Shown here piece by piece: positions 8,074 to 13,744 of a stretch of DNA of 21,134 nucleotides (the stretch's first letter is position 1; each line of letters opens with the position of its first letter). Source of the stretch: a bacterium. GTDB lineage: Bacteria > SM23-31 > JAUVVT01. Below the pieces are notes generated by a model, which was given only the letters and a program-made list of their open reading frames with translations, ran no database searches and was not told the origin of the DNA. The position numbers and the translations under genes were made by a program. The stretch spans positions 1-21,134 of the forward strand of contig JAUWXV010000039.1 of the NCBI GenBank assembly GCA_030616165.1. Reading direction: 5' to 3'.

Positions 8074-9234
8074 TTAATTGCTATTATTTTTATTCCTTTC
8101 TTCGATTGTTTTCCTATAATAATTAACAAGTTTAATACATTGATTGAGAGTTGAGAGTTCTTTTATTTTTTCATCATCTCTATTTTTTAATTTGTTTAAG
8201 AGATTTTCATTATAAATGATATTTTTGAGTTTTTGAAAGAAATCAATTTCACTGTTTTCTGTCAGCAATCCATTTACCTCATTTTTAACCAAATCACAGG
8301 TTGGACCTGCTTTAACAGCAACAATCGGAAGACCATATGATAATGCCTCCAAGATTACCAATCCTTGAGTCTCTGTTATAGAAGAAAATACAAATATATC
8401 GCTTATTGAATAATAAAGTCCAATATCTTCATAAGGGATATACCCGGTAAAGATTATGTGGTCTTCTTTTCCCAAACTATTAACAAATTTCTGAAGATGT
8501 CTCTTTCTGGGACCATCACCGACAAGGAGAAGAACAATATCAGCCTTCTCGTTTAAAAGATTAAAAACAGCCTTTATGAGCAATTCTATATTTTTTTCCT
8601 GAGCAATTCTGCCTACATAGAGAAGTATTTTGGTTTTAGGTGTTCTCTGGAACTTTCTCTTGAAATCATGGATTTCTTCTTCTGAATATTTTTTTATATT
8701 TCCAATTCCTGTTGGTAGTGATACAATTTTATTTTTTACTCCATAACTTTTTAGAACATTTATCATTTTTTGAGATGGAGTAATTGTAAGGTCGCATTTA
8801 CCAAGATAATAGCGCGAGTATAATCTTGCCGCTGGCTTCGATATAAACTGCGGTATATATAAGTAATGAACATATTTCTCATAGTAAGTATGGTACGTAT
8901 GAACAAGAGGAATATTTAACCTTTTTGAAAGGTAATACCCGAATATACCGAGGTTAAAGATGGTATGGGTGTGAATTATATCAAGTTTTAACTTTGACCA
9001 TCTTGTTTTTTTTAAAATTTTAAAAGGGAATGAGAATCTGTATTCCTTCTCGCCCCAGAACGGGATAGACCTAACAGGTATAACATTTTGCGGAAATTTA
9101 TAATATGGATACTTGGGTGCTACAATATAAACTTTATGATTTAACTCGGATAGATTTTTATAGTAGTTTTCTATCGATATTACTACCCCATTTATATTTG
9201 GAGTATATGTATCTGTGGCAAAGAGTATGTTCAT
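8074..9234 (-). CDS. Glycosyltransferase family 4 (GT-B fold), possibly diacylglycerol glucosyltransferase-like
   Basis: A 386-residue cytosolic or membrane-associated GT4 retaining glycosyltransferase. The N-terminal acceptor domain starts with MNILFATDTYTPNINGVV, including the typical NGV loop, and continues with DIIHTHTIFNLGIFGYYL (85-102), LVHTYHT (110-116) and TPSQKM. The C-terminal donor domain has YVGRIAQEKN (206-215), LLLVGDGP and the EX7E catalytic pattern, E288 to E296 in ETQGLVILE, followed by GLPIVAV. This arrangement resembles the 1,2-diacylglycerol 3-glucosyltransferase and related glycolipid enzymes, but PIM-type or capsule enzymes look similar, so the substrate is uncertain. 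It is monocistronic here, with convergent genes to its left and a long repeat region upstream. No clear ribosome site precedes the ATG. Confidence 0.9.
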   Translation of the reverse strand: MNILFATDTYTPNINGVVISIENYYKNLSELNHKVYIVAPKYPYYKFPQNVIPVRSIPFWGEKEYRFSFPFKILKKTRWSKLKLDIIHTHTIFNLGIFGYYLSKRLNIPLVHTYHTYYEKYVHYLYIPQFISKPAARLYSRYYLGKCDLTITPSQKMINVLKSYGVKNKIVSLPTGIGNIKKYSEEEIHDFKRKFQRTPKTKILLYVGRIAQEKNIELLIKAVFNLLNEKADIVLLLVGDGPRKRHLQKFVNSLGKEDHIIFTGYIPYEDIGLYYSISDIFVFSSITETQGLVILEALSYGLPIVAVKAGPTCDLVKNEVNGLLTENSEIDFFQKLKNIIYNENLLNKLKNRDDEKIKELSTLNQCIKLVNYYRKTIEERNKNNSN

Positions 9235-9373
9235 AAAAATTGTTCAGGAAGTTTATATTTTAATTTATACTGAAATATAATTGAGCCATTAAAATATAAA
9301 AAATTAATAATTTAAAATCAAATGATTTTGCAAATAGAAAATTTCTTACGGGATTCAGGATAGAATTATAATC

Positions 9374-9414
9374 GGGGAGGAAATTGTATGGCTGGTTTAA
9401 AACCAGTTTTTTGA
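9374..9414 (+). promoter_or_regulatory. Eight-codon leader-like ORF with its own ribosome site
   Basis: A GGGGAGG site (9374-9380) sits 7 nt before an ATG (9388) that opens an eight-codon frame, MAGLKPVF, ending in TGA at 9412-9414. The frame is almost wholly inside the terminator hairpin at 9392-9412, an arrangement reminiscent of attenuator leaders. No gene follows on this strand for more than 3 kb, so chance or a repeat-derived element remains possible. Confidence 0.3.
9392..9412 (+). terminator. Intrinsic terminator-like hairpin with T6
   Basis: CTGGTT (9392-9397) pairs with AACCAG (9401-9406) around TAA and is followed directly by six T residues. This is a textbook shape, but the stem is short and no plus-strand gene ends here. 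The nearest gene, the glycosyltransferase, is transcribed the other way. Confidence 0.45.
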
Positions 9415-9427
9415 GAATGTGTTTCAT

Positions 9428-9468
9428 TTTGTCTCAATTTTGTCTCAATTTGTATCAATTTGTATCAA
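9428..9468. repeat. Tandem 10-11-nt repeats (TTTGTMTCAA), four copies
   Basis: Four head-to-tail units: TTTGTCTCAAT, TTTGTCTCAA, TTTGTATCAA and TTTGTATCAA. The same GTCTCAA core recurs inverted as TTGAGAC at 9482-9488 and direct as GTCTCAC at 9534-9540. The cluster could bind a protein (iteron-like) or result from slippage. It lies in a gene-free region. Confidence 0.65.
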
Positions 9469-9741
9469 TTTGGGATTGATTTTGAGACTGATGAGGCAAT
9501 TAAGTCATTAATTATCAGGAGATTACATTATTTGTCTCACATTTTTTATTAATGGGTGTGATAAATTTTCGTTTTTTTGCGGATAAGGTTTTGTAATTCA
9601 TAATTATGTTATATTTTATTAATAATATATTATGCAATGTTAGTAAATATAATAACATATATAATATAATATATTTTTCGGGGGAAGTCAAGAGAAATTG
9701 TATAATGGTAAATTATTTAAAGACATCTCTCTTATTAAGAG

Positions 9742-9766
9742 ATTTCTCGACTTCGCTCGAAATGAT
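9742..9766. repeat. Hairpin repeat of the '...GGAATGACAA' family, divergent copy
   Basis: ATTTCTCGA (9742-9750), CTTCGC, TCGAAAT (9757-9763) then GATAA. It has the same plan as the copies at 12062 and 16590: an ATT-led left arm, and a right arm ending in AAT followed by GACAA or a variant. Stems differ between copies, while the AATGA flank is kept. Confidence 0.6.
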
Positions 9767-9786
9767 AAAAAAGATAGAAATAAAGA

Positions 9787-9825
9787 GGGCGAACACACAG
9801 TGCACGCACACAGGTTCGCCCCTAC
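9787..9825. repeat. GGGCGAA...TTCGCCC-CTAC hairpin repeat, copy a
   Basis: GGGCGAA (9787-9793) and TTCGCCC (9815-9821) form the stem, followed by CTAC and then ATTTGGTTAAAA. The 21-nt loop contains CACACAG twice, so it is longer than in the other copies. Confidence 0.8.
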
Positions 9826-9895
9826 ATTTGGTTAAAAGAAAAATAAATTAAAAGAATAATAATGAACCGCAAGGACGCAGAGAAAGAATAAGGTT

Positions 9896-9917
9896 TTGGC
9901 TGTTAGCTGTTAGTTAG
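9896..9917. repeat. Heptamer tandem repeat (TTAGCTG-type)
   Basis: Three consecutive heptamers, TTGGCTG, TTAGCTG and TTAGTTA, are followed by GGATAAGAG. Related arrays occur at 12247-12280 and 12512-12540, the latter also followed by TTAGGATAAGAG. Confidence 0.7.
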
Positions 9918-9960
9918 GATAAGAGAAAAATACATTAAAAAAAGGGATTGGAAACAAAGA

Positions 9961-9984
9961 GGGCGAATAGCCATTCGCCCCTAC
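9961..9984. repeat. GGGCGAA...TTCGCCC-CTAC hairpin repeat, copy b
   Basis: GGGCGAAT (9961-9968), a 4-nt loop, ATTCGCCC (9973-9980), then CTAC. It is preceded by GGGATTGGAAACAAAGA, a left flank shared in near-identical form with copies c and e. Confidence 0.8.
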
Positions 9985-10034
9985 AGGTCATATATAAGAG
10001 GATTATCCATTAAAATAATGATTGGAAATAAAGA

Positions 10035-10059
10035 GGGCGACCCGGCGGATCGCCCCTAC
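10035..10059. repeat. GGGCGA...TCGCCC-CTAC hairpin repeat, copy c
   Basis: GGGCGA (10035-10040) and TCGCCC (10050-10055), then CTAC and AGTTGGTTGAAAG. It lies 74 nt after copy b, the same spacing class as copies d and e. Confidence 0.8.
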
Positions 10060-10070
10060 AGTTGGTTGAA

Positions 10071-10118
10071 AGACATTATTATAGGATATTTTGTGGGAAC
10101 ACCTTCGTTAGTAGAAAA
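10071..10118. repeat. Long direct repeat module, left copy
   Basis: About 48 nt beginning AGACATTATTATAGG and including TTTTGTGG and AACACCTTCG. It matches 12011-12058 in direct orientation with roughly six or seven differences by eye. A shorter variant starts at 12477. The two long copies flank the permease and cold-shock genes. Confidence 0.8.
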
Positions 10119-10326
10119 TCCATCATCCCACCTGGGGAGTTGTTTTCTAAAATTGAATATGACTTTGAAATTTCTATCTATTGATTGAACTATACAACTC
10201 CCGATAACTGCGAGGTGAAAAACATCTCGCTAAGTATAAATACAAGAATAATATATCATTGTATCTATGGATGTTTGTATTAGATATTAAAATGTCTCTA
10301 TTAGATTATCGGTGCGGGTGAGTATT

Positions 10327-11085
10327 CTAAATAAACAGTTTTATAGATGCAATAGCAGTCATTATAATTATGAATTTACGGTAAGGTTTTTCCGGTATTT
10401 TTTTTACGACGTTTATACCTATAATGGCTCCTGCGGTTATAGCCGGTAACATAGCAATATTGAAAGAAATTGTCTGAATGGTAATAGTCTTCCATATAAA
10501 AACATGTAGAGGAACCTTTATAAGATTAACAATCATATAAAACCATGCTCCTGTTCCTATATACGCGTTCTTCGGCAGGTGCATGGATAGGAGATATAAA
10601 GCCATGATGGGCCCGGCGGCATTTCCTATCATAGTAGCAAATCCACCTGCTAAACCGAAAAGCGGCGAAAACCACCAATGGTCCGGGATAACTATTTCAT
10701 CTTGCCGCCACTCCCCCCAGGTCATAAGAGCAATACCGAACAGGATTGTAACAGCAATGAGCCCCTTGAACTGAGCGTCAGAAACGATGTTGCCCACAAA
10801 GAGAGCAATGATTATTCCAGTAAGTGTCCACGGCATAAGGCGCAACAGGTACAACCATTCTGCATGTCGGCCGTAATATTTTACGGCAAAAATATCGCCA
10901 AAACAAAGCATCGGGAGCAATAATCCTACGGAAGGTTTCCCGCCAAAGATTCCAGCAAGAATCGGGACCACCAGCATTCCCAAGCCAGTAATCCCGGTTT
11001 TAGCCATACCTACAAGAATACCGCATACAGCGGAAAAAGACCACAGTTCCTTCGTCAGGTTAAAGGATTGCAGAGCTTCAATCAT
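10327..11085 (-). CDS. TauE/SafE (TSUP) family membrane permease
   Basis: 252 residues, close to the usual TSUP length of about 250. It is a polytopic inner-membrane protein with about eight hydrophobic helices. The N-terminal half carries GMAKTGITGLGMLVVPILAG (26-45), and the second half repeats the pattern at GLAGGFATMIGNAAGPIMAL (144-163), the internal duplication typical of the family. TSUP members export sulfite, sulfoacetate or related organosulfonates and anions; the substrate here cannot be told. A good AAAGGGA ribosome site lies upstream of the ATG. GC content is visibly higher than in the genes to the left, and the gene sits between two related repeat blocks, so acquisition as a segment is possible. 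No sulfur gene is adjacent. Confidence 0.88.
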   Translation of the reverse strand: MIEALQSFNLTKELWSFSAVCGILVGMAKTGITGLGMLVVPILAGIFGGKPSVGLLLPMLCFGDIFAVKYYGRHAEWLYLLRLMPWTLTGIIIALFVGNIVSDAQFKGLIAVTILFGIALMTWGEWRQDEIVIPDHWWFSPLFGLAGGFATMIGNAAGPIMALYLLSMHLPKNAYIGTGAWFYMIVNLIKVPLHVFIWKTITIQTISFNIAMLPAITAGAIIGINVVKKIPEKPYRKFIIIMTAIASIKLFI

Positions 11086-11389
11086 TGGTGTTCCCTTTAA
11101 ACGTCATTTGTATAAACGAATTAAATTGATTATCCATTTCTTTTAATCTGCACTTTAAGTGATTATTAGTGTTAACAAATAAAGTATTTATTATTTCATG
11201 GAGCGATTCACTGATGCAATAGGTCCTAAAATAATTGCAGAGAAGTATAATGATAATATAGACGTCTCCGAAATGTAATTCATTTTATAAAGTGGGCGGC
11301 AGTTATCCCGAATCTTATGGATGCAGGTTCGAGTTATACACGGAGAGTATCTGCGAAGAGGTAAAAGATTACAATGTCTTTATCCTAAT
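11086..11389. other. Intergenic stretch with possible coding relics
   Basis: There is no clear gene. A 26-codon frame (11198-11278, plus) beginning MERFTDAIGPK has protein-like composition, and the DNA after its stop also reads through protein-like segments in two frames (11280-11380). It could be a decayed gene fragment; I cannot name a family. The upstream region of the permease gene is at the left end. Confidence 0.25.
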
Positions 11390-11430
11390 ATTAAAAATCC
11401 CCGGTCATTCGATGACAGGGGATTTTTAAT
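11390..11430 (-). terminator. Intrinsic terminator of the cold-shock gene
   Basis: Arms 11390-11402 and 11418-11430 pair perfectly (AAAAATCCCC with GGGGATTTTT), with an inner TCAT/ATGA extension. Read on the minus strand it lies 11 nt past the csp stop and ends in a GGGGATTTTT run. Confidence 0.85.
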
Positions 11431-11441
11431 TTCAGCTTGAG

Positions 11442-11642
11442 TTAAGCTTTACTAACTTCGGTGGCTTTTAAGCCTTTTGGGCTTTCAGAAACTGTAAATT
11501 GGACCCGATCCCCTTCGTTCATTTTTAGATTTTCCTGGTCTTGAATGTCATTGAAATGGACAAAAATATCCTCACCACTATCCCGTGTAATAAAACCATA
11601 GCCCTTCGACCTGTTAAACCACTTGACTGTACCTTGCTCCAT
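11442..11642 (-). CDS. Cold-shock protein, CspA family
   Basis: 66 residues, one complete cold-shock domain (five-stranded OB fold). RNP1 is KGYGFI (residues 13-18) and RNP2 is DIFVHF (25-30); the WF pair at 9-10 and the C-terminal GLKATEV are typical. These proteins bind single-stranded RNA and DNA as cytoplasmic RNA chaperones. The ATG is supported by a GAAAGG ribosome site 8 nt upstream. The transcription unit is unusually complete: promoter at 11788-11816, a leader of about 140 nt with a hairpin near its 5' end, the gene, and a terminator at 11390-11430. The long leader recalls cspA-type thermoregulated leaders, although no classical cold-box was recognised. Confidence 0.97.
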   Translation of the reverse strand: MEQGTVKWFNRSKGYGFITRDSGEDIFVHFNDIQDQENLKMNEGDRVQFTVSESPKGLKATEVSKA

Positions 11643-11787
11643 TTAAAATACCTTTCTGTTAATTTCTAACTTTATGTACAACATAATGCAGTTTTATATT
11701 CCCGACCTGCAATAAAATCAGAACACTATTTTAAAGAAACTGTAAACCGCACCGCCTTTGAGTTGCATAAAAATTTGCAAAGGTGTT

Positions 11788-11816
11788 ATTATATAAAGAC
11801 TGTTTCCATTGTACAA
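11788..11816 (-). promoter_or_regulatory. Sigma70-type promoter of the cold-shock gene
   Basis: On the minus strand, TTGTAC (11811-11816) is followed after exactly 17 nt by TATAAT (11788-11793). A start near 11781 gives a leader of about 139 nt before the ATG. The leader begins with CACCTTTG, which can pair with the CAAAGG that follows about 16 nt later. Confidence 0.8.
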
Positions 11817-12010
11817 ATTATTTTATATAATATAATATTAAATATTTAAAAAACCTAATATTTTTTATTCATTGATTCATATTGGAATTCAGGTTTAAAT
11901 TATTTTTGGCGTTTCAACTCTAATGGTTAGCAAATCGTAATATTCGGAGACTCAAATAGGATTGGTGTATTGTAACTCATTTAGTTTTTATTAATAATAT
12001 AGTGATATAC

Positions 12011-12058
12011 AGACATTATTATAGGCTATTTTGTGGAAACACCTTCGCCAGCAGAAGA
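12011..12058. repeat. Long direct repeat module, right copy
   Basis: The direct-orientation partner of 10071-10118. It shares AGACATTATTATAGG, TTTTGTGG and AACACCTTCG, and it runs straight into the palindrome at 12062. Confidence 0.8.
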
Positions 12059-12061
12059 TGG

Positions 12062-12090
12062 ATTCCCCCGAGTACTCGGGGGAATGACAA
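12062..12090. repeat. 24-nt perfect palindrome of the '...GGAATGACAA' hairpin family
   Basis: ATTCCCCCGAG (12062-12072), TA, CTCGGGGGAAT (12075-12085), followed by GACAA. The central GAGTACTC makes the whole element palindromic. Its right arm and flank are the first unit of the tandem array that follows. Confidence 0.85.
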
Positions 12091-12190
12091 AGTGGGAGCG
12101 GGAATGACAAGGTGGGCGCGGGAATGACAAGGTGGGGACGGGAATGACAATGTGGGGAAGGGAATGACAAAGTGAGGGCGGAAATGACAA
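12081..12190. repeat. 20-nt tandem repeat, five full copies and a half
   Basis: Units start at 12081, 12101, 12121, 12141 and 12161, with a 10-nt partial unit at 12181. The consensus is GGAATGACAARGTGGGGRCG. The first 10 nt are nearly invariant and the second half varies. There are no unique spacers, so this is not a CRISPR array. Confidence 0.93.
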
Positions 12191-12246
12191 TACCCGAATT
12201 ATAATTATAAACATTAAAACAAGGATTGATACTTTGCCTTAAGGTG

Positions 12247-12280
12247 TTAGGTGTTAGTTGTTGGCTTTTAGTTATTAGAA
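12247..12280. repeat. Heptamer tandem repeat (TTAGGTG/TTAGTTG-type)
   Basis: Consecutive degenerate heptamers TTAGGTG, TTAGTTG, TTGGCTT, TTAGTTA, TTAG. The family is the same as at 9896 and 12512. Confidence 0.65.
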
Positions 12281-12288
12281 AAGAAAGA

Positions 12289-12314
12289 GGGCGAACACAC
12301 AGGTTCGCCCCTAC
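12289..12314. repeat. GGGCGAA...TTCGCCC-CTAC hairpin repeat, copy d
   Basis: GGGCGAA (12289-12295), CACACAGG, TTCGCCC (12304-12310), CTAC, then GTTTGGTTAAAAT. This is the cleanest copy in the window. Confidence 0.85.
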
Positions 12315-12360
12315 GTTTGGTTAAAATAAAAATACATTAAAACAAGGGATTGGAAATAAA

Positions 12361-12387
12361 GAGAGCGAATACACAGGTTAGCCCCTA
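12361..12387. repeat. CTAC hairpin repeat, degenerate copy e
   Basis: GAGCGAA and TTAGCCC no longer pair fully (two mismatches), but the CACAGG loop, the CTAC flank and the left flank GGGATTGGAAATAAAGA are kept. The copy lies about 73 nt after copy d. Confidence 0.75.
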
Positions 12388-12426
12388 CATTTGATTGAAA
12401 TAAAAATACATTAAAAGAATAAACAA

Positions 12427-12464
12427 GGACAGAACAATGCCTGCAAACTGTGTTCTGCCACTAC
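12427..12464. repeat. CTAC hairpin repeat, variant copy f
   Basis: CAGAACA (12430-12436) pairs with TGTTCTG (12451-12457), then CCACTAC and ATTTGGTTAAAAG. The stem sequence differs completely from copies a-e, but the CTAC and TTGGTTAAAA flanks are the same. Confidence 0.75.
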
Positions 12465-12511
12465 ATTTGGTTAAAAGACAATATTATAAGGCAATTTTGT
12501 GGGCTAATTGA

Positions 12512-12540
12512 GTTAGCTGTTGGCTATTAGTTAGGATAAG
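12512..12540. repeat. Heptamer tandem repeat followed by TTAGGATAAGAG
   Basis: GTTAGCTG, TTGGCTA, TTAGTTAGGATAAG. It matches the array and downstream flank at 9896-9930. Confidence 0.65.
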
Positions 12541-12615
12541 AGGAAAATAGAAATAAAGTTGAATGTATTCAGGATTTATTAAAAAAATTAGAAATCTCTT
12601 GCATCTGGTGTTAAA

Positions 12616-12662
12616 ATGTATTATATTGTAATTAATGGCGTAAAATGACATATATAATACAT
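12616..12662 (+). promoter_or_regulatory. 11-bp inverted repeat overlapping the likely -10 of the HTH gene
   Basis: ATGTATTATAT (12616-12626) and ATATAATACAT (12652-12662) are a perfect inverted repeat 25 nt apart. The right arm contains TATAAT, 14 nt before the ribosome site, so it probably overlaps the -10 box. A protein bound at both arms would block the promoter; autoregulation by the HTH protein is the simplest guess. No strong -35 is seen. Confidence 0.45.
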
Positions 12663-12675
12663 AAAGAGGTCTATT

Positions 12676-12882
12676 ATGTTATTAATGTCAATTGAAGAGT
12701 TGGCGGAATATTTAGGCGAATCTAAGAGAACAATTTATCGCTACATTCAGACAGGCGATTGTCCACCGTATATCCGTCTTACAAAGAAGAATATTAAATT
12801 TGATAAGAAGGATGTTGATGCCTGGCTTGAATCAAAAAAAATTAATCCAAAAAAGAATAATTTTAAGGAAGGAGGTAAATAA
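12676..12882 (+). CDS. Excisionase/MerR-type small HTH DNA-binding protein (HTH_17-like)
   Basis: 68 residues, almost wholly one winged helix-turn-helix of the excisionase family: SIEELAEYLGESKRTIYRYI (5-24) forms the HTH, and the wing and end follow the usual pattern, with PPYIRLTKKNIKF and KKDVDAWLE (45-52). The tail is Lys-rich. Such proteins either assist recombination directionality or act as small regulators. No integrase or recombinase is present within the window, so regulation is more likely. The ATG has an AAAGAGGT site, and an 11-bp inverted repeat overlaps the likely promoter. The stop codon overlaps the next start as TAATG, and the GGAGG site of the next gene lies inside this one, so the two are translationally coupled. 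Confidence 0.88.
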   Translation: MLLMSIEELAEYLGESKRTIYRYIQTGDCPPYIRLTKKNIKFDKKDVDAWLESKKINPKKNNFKEGGK

Positions 12883-13460
12883 TGCACCGTCTGTGGATGC
12901 GAATTCGTATGCCTCTTGCCATTGTAGTTTTGCTGATAATCACTCTGGCGATGGCTCGCCTGTTTTCCGGTCCTGAGGATACATGGATAAAAAACGAAAA
13001 TGGCGAATGGATAAAGCATGGATATCCTTCCGGTCCTCCTCCAGCGCAGGATTATCAGGAACCGATTACTCACATAATTGTTCCTTTGATTTTTCTGGTG
13101 ACATTTGCCGTACCACTTTTCTTTTTAAGGATACACAAACCGCACAATCGTTTGAATTTTGATACGGCAAGCCGTGATATAAAGTTATTCGGATACCTAA
13201 GTACGGCGTTGTTCCTTTTCGGTGTCATTGTTGTTATAGGATTGATGTTAGAGATTGGATTAGGTGGAACCAGCACTATGTCGGAAACAAATTCCTATGA
13301 TTTCTTTATAATCATATCCCTTCTGGGATTTGCGGGTCTCTGTATCGTGCTTGGCATTCAGTTTTATGCGCTGAAACGCAGCTGCAACGACCATTACCAG
13401 ATTGAGAAAAGCCGCCGGGAAATAATGGAGGTTCTCGAAACTTTACGTCCTGACAAATGA
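12882..13460 (+). CDS. Four-helix membrane protein, unknown, coupled to HTH gene
   Basis: A 192-residue protein. Four hydrophobic helices are clear: about 10-28, 62-83, 101-124 and 140-165. Between helices 1 and 2, probably outside the membrane, is a short motif with the pattern EDTWI-x4-GEWIKHG-x-PSG followed by prolines (32-54). From memory, similar W-I/G-x-W/HG-x-P peptides occur after single N-terminal helices in unrelated candidate-phylum proteins. The C-terminal part (about 166-192) is charged and likely cytoplasmic. I do not recognise the family. Its start overlaps the stop of the HTH gene by 1 nt with GGAGG just before, so it is co-made with that regulator and may be its partner or membrane sensor (inference). 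Confidence 0.8.
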   Translation: MHRLWMRIRMPLAIVVLLIITLAMARLFSGPEDTWIKNENGEWIKHGYPSGPPPAQDYQEPITHIIVPLIFLVTFAVPLFFLRIHKPHNRLNFDTASRDIKLFGYLSTALFLFGVIVVIGLMLEIGLGGTSTMSETNSYDFFIIISLLGFAGLCIVLGIQFYALKRSCNDHYQIEKSRREIMEVLETLRPDK

Positions 13461-13528
13461 TACCATCGAGTAGAAAAACATAGAAATGGTGAACATCAAA
13501 TATTGTTTTCACTAACCTATCTATCCGA

Positions 13529-13557
13529 TGATTGTTTGTGAATTAACCAAACAATCA
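13529..13557. terminator. 10-bp hairpin after the HTH/membrane operon, no T-run
   Basis: TGATTGTTTG (13529-13538) pairs perfectly with CAAACAATCA (13548-13557) around a 9-nt loop, 68 nt after the membrane-protein stop. No T tract follows, so termination is only one option; an operator for the next gene is another. Confidence 0.35.
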
Positions 13558-13658
13558 GGAACTATCACTCAAAATGTCATAAATCCAGCACAATTAAATA
13601 AAAATATTTACATTATTTCTCCTTATAAAATTTCTGTCTTTTTACTTTAAAAAAAGTC

Positions 13659-13686
13659 TTGTTTAAAATTTTATAAACATTATATT
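13659..13686 (+). promoter_or_regulatory. Possible promoter of the PHP-domain gene
   Basis: TTGTTT (13659-13664), 16 nt, TATATT (13681-13686), about 45 nt before the GGAGGTG ribosome site (13731-13737). The surrounding DNA is very AT-rich, so chance matches are likely. Confidence 0.35.
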
Positions 13687-13744
13687 TCAGAGAAATTAAT
13701 ATACATTTTATTCAAACTAAAAAAGAATCGGAGGTGCCATTATT

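Larger units (their letters stand above)
9235..10326. other. Gene-free repeat-rich region 1
   Basis: No convincing gene lies in these 1.09 kb. From left to right: AT-rich DNA upstream of the glycosyltransferase, the eight-codon frame with terminator, the TTTGTMTCAA tandem repeat, an AT-rich stretch, an AATGA-type hairpin (9742), three hairpin units ending in CTAC (9787, 9961, 10035), a 'GAACCGCAAGGACGC' repeat (9863), a TTAGCTG heptamer array (9896), a module shared with 12011 (10071), and an 8-bp hairpin GCGAGGTG/CATCTCGC (10210-10230) downstream of the permease gene. Confidence 0.7.
11643..12675. other. Gene-free repeat-rich region 2
   Basis: No convincing gene. The left part is the csp leader and promoter, then AT-rich DNA to about 12010. 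From 12011 come the long direct repeat module, a 24-nt palindrome with a 20-nt tandem array, a heptamer array, three CTAC-type hairpin units, a short variant of the long module (12477) and a second heptamer array (12512). The promoter dyad of the HTH gene closes the region. Confidence 0.7.

Noticed and set aside
9606-9851. Plus-strand 81-codon frame
   Set aside because: It runs through AT-rich DNA and two dispersed hairpin repeats, has no ribosome site, and its composition is unlike a protein.
11198-11278. 26-codon frame MERFTDAIGPK...
   Set aside because: Protein-like composition but too short, with no ribosome site and no recognisable family; noted only as a possible relic.
12081-12190. 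Possible CRISPR array
   Set aside because: Units are contiguous with no unique spacers and no cas gene is present.
12026-12214. Minus-strand 62-codon frame rich in HSRSHFVIP repeats
   Set aside because: It is a translation of the palindrome and 20-nt tandem array; the 20-nt period does not keep frame with codons in any meaningful protein.
9235-12675. Composite transposon around the permease and cold-shock genes
   Set aside because: The flanks are direct mosaic repeats, not terminal inverted repeats, and no transposase frame is present.
12676-12882. Excisionase of an integrated element
   Set aside because: No integrase, recombinase or attachment-site-like direct repeat next to it; coupling to a membrane-protein gene suggests regulation.
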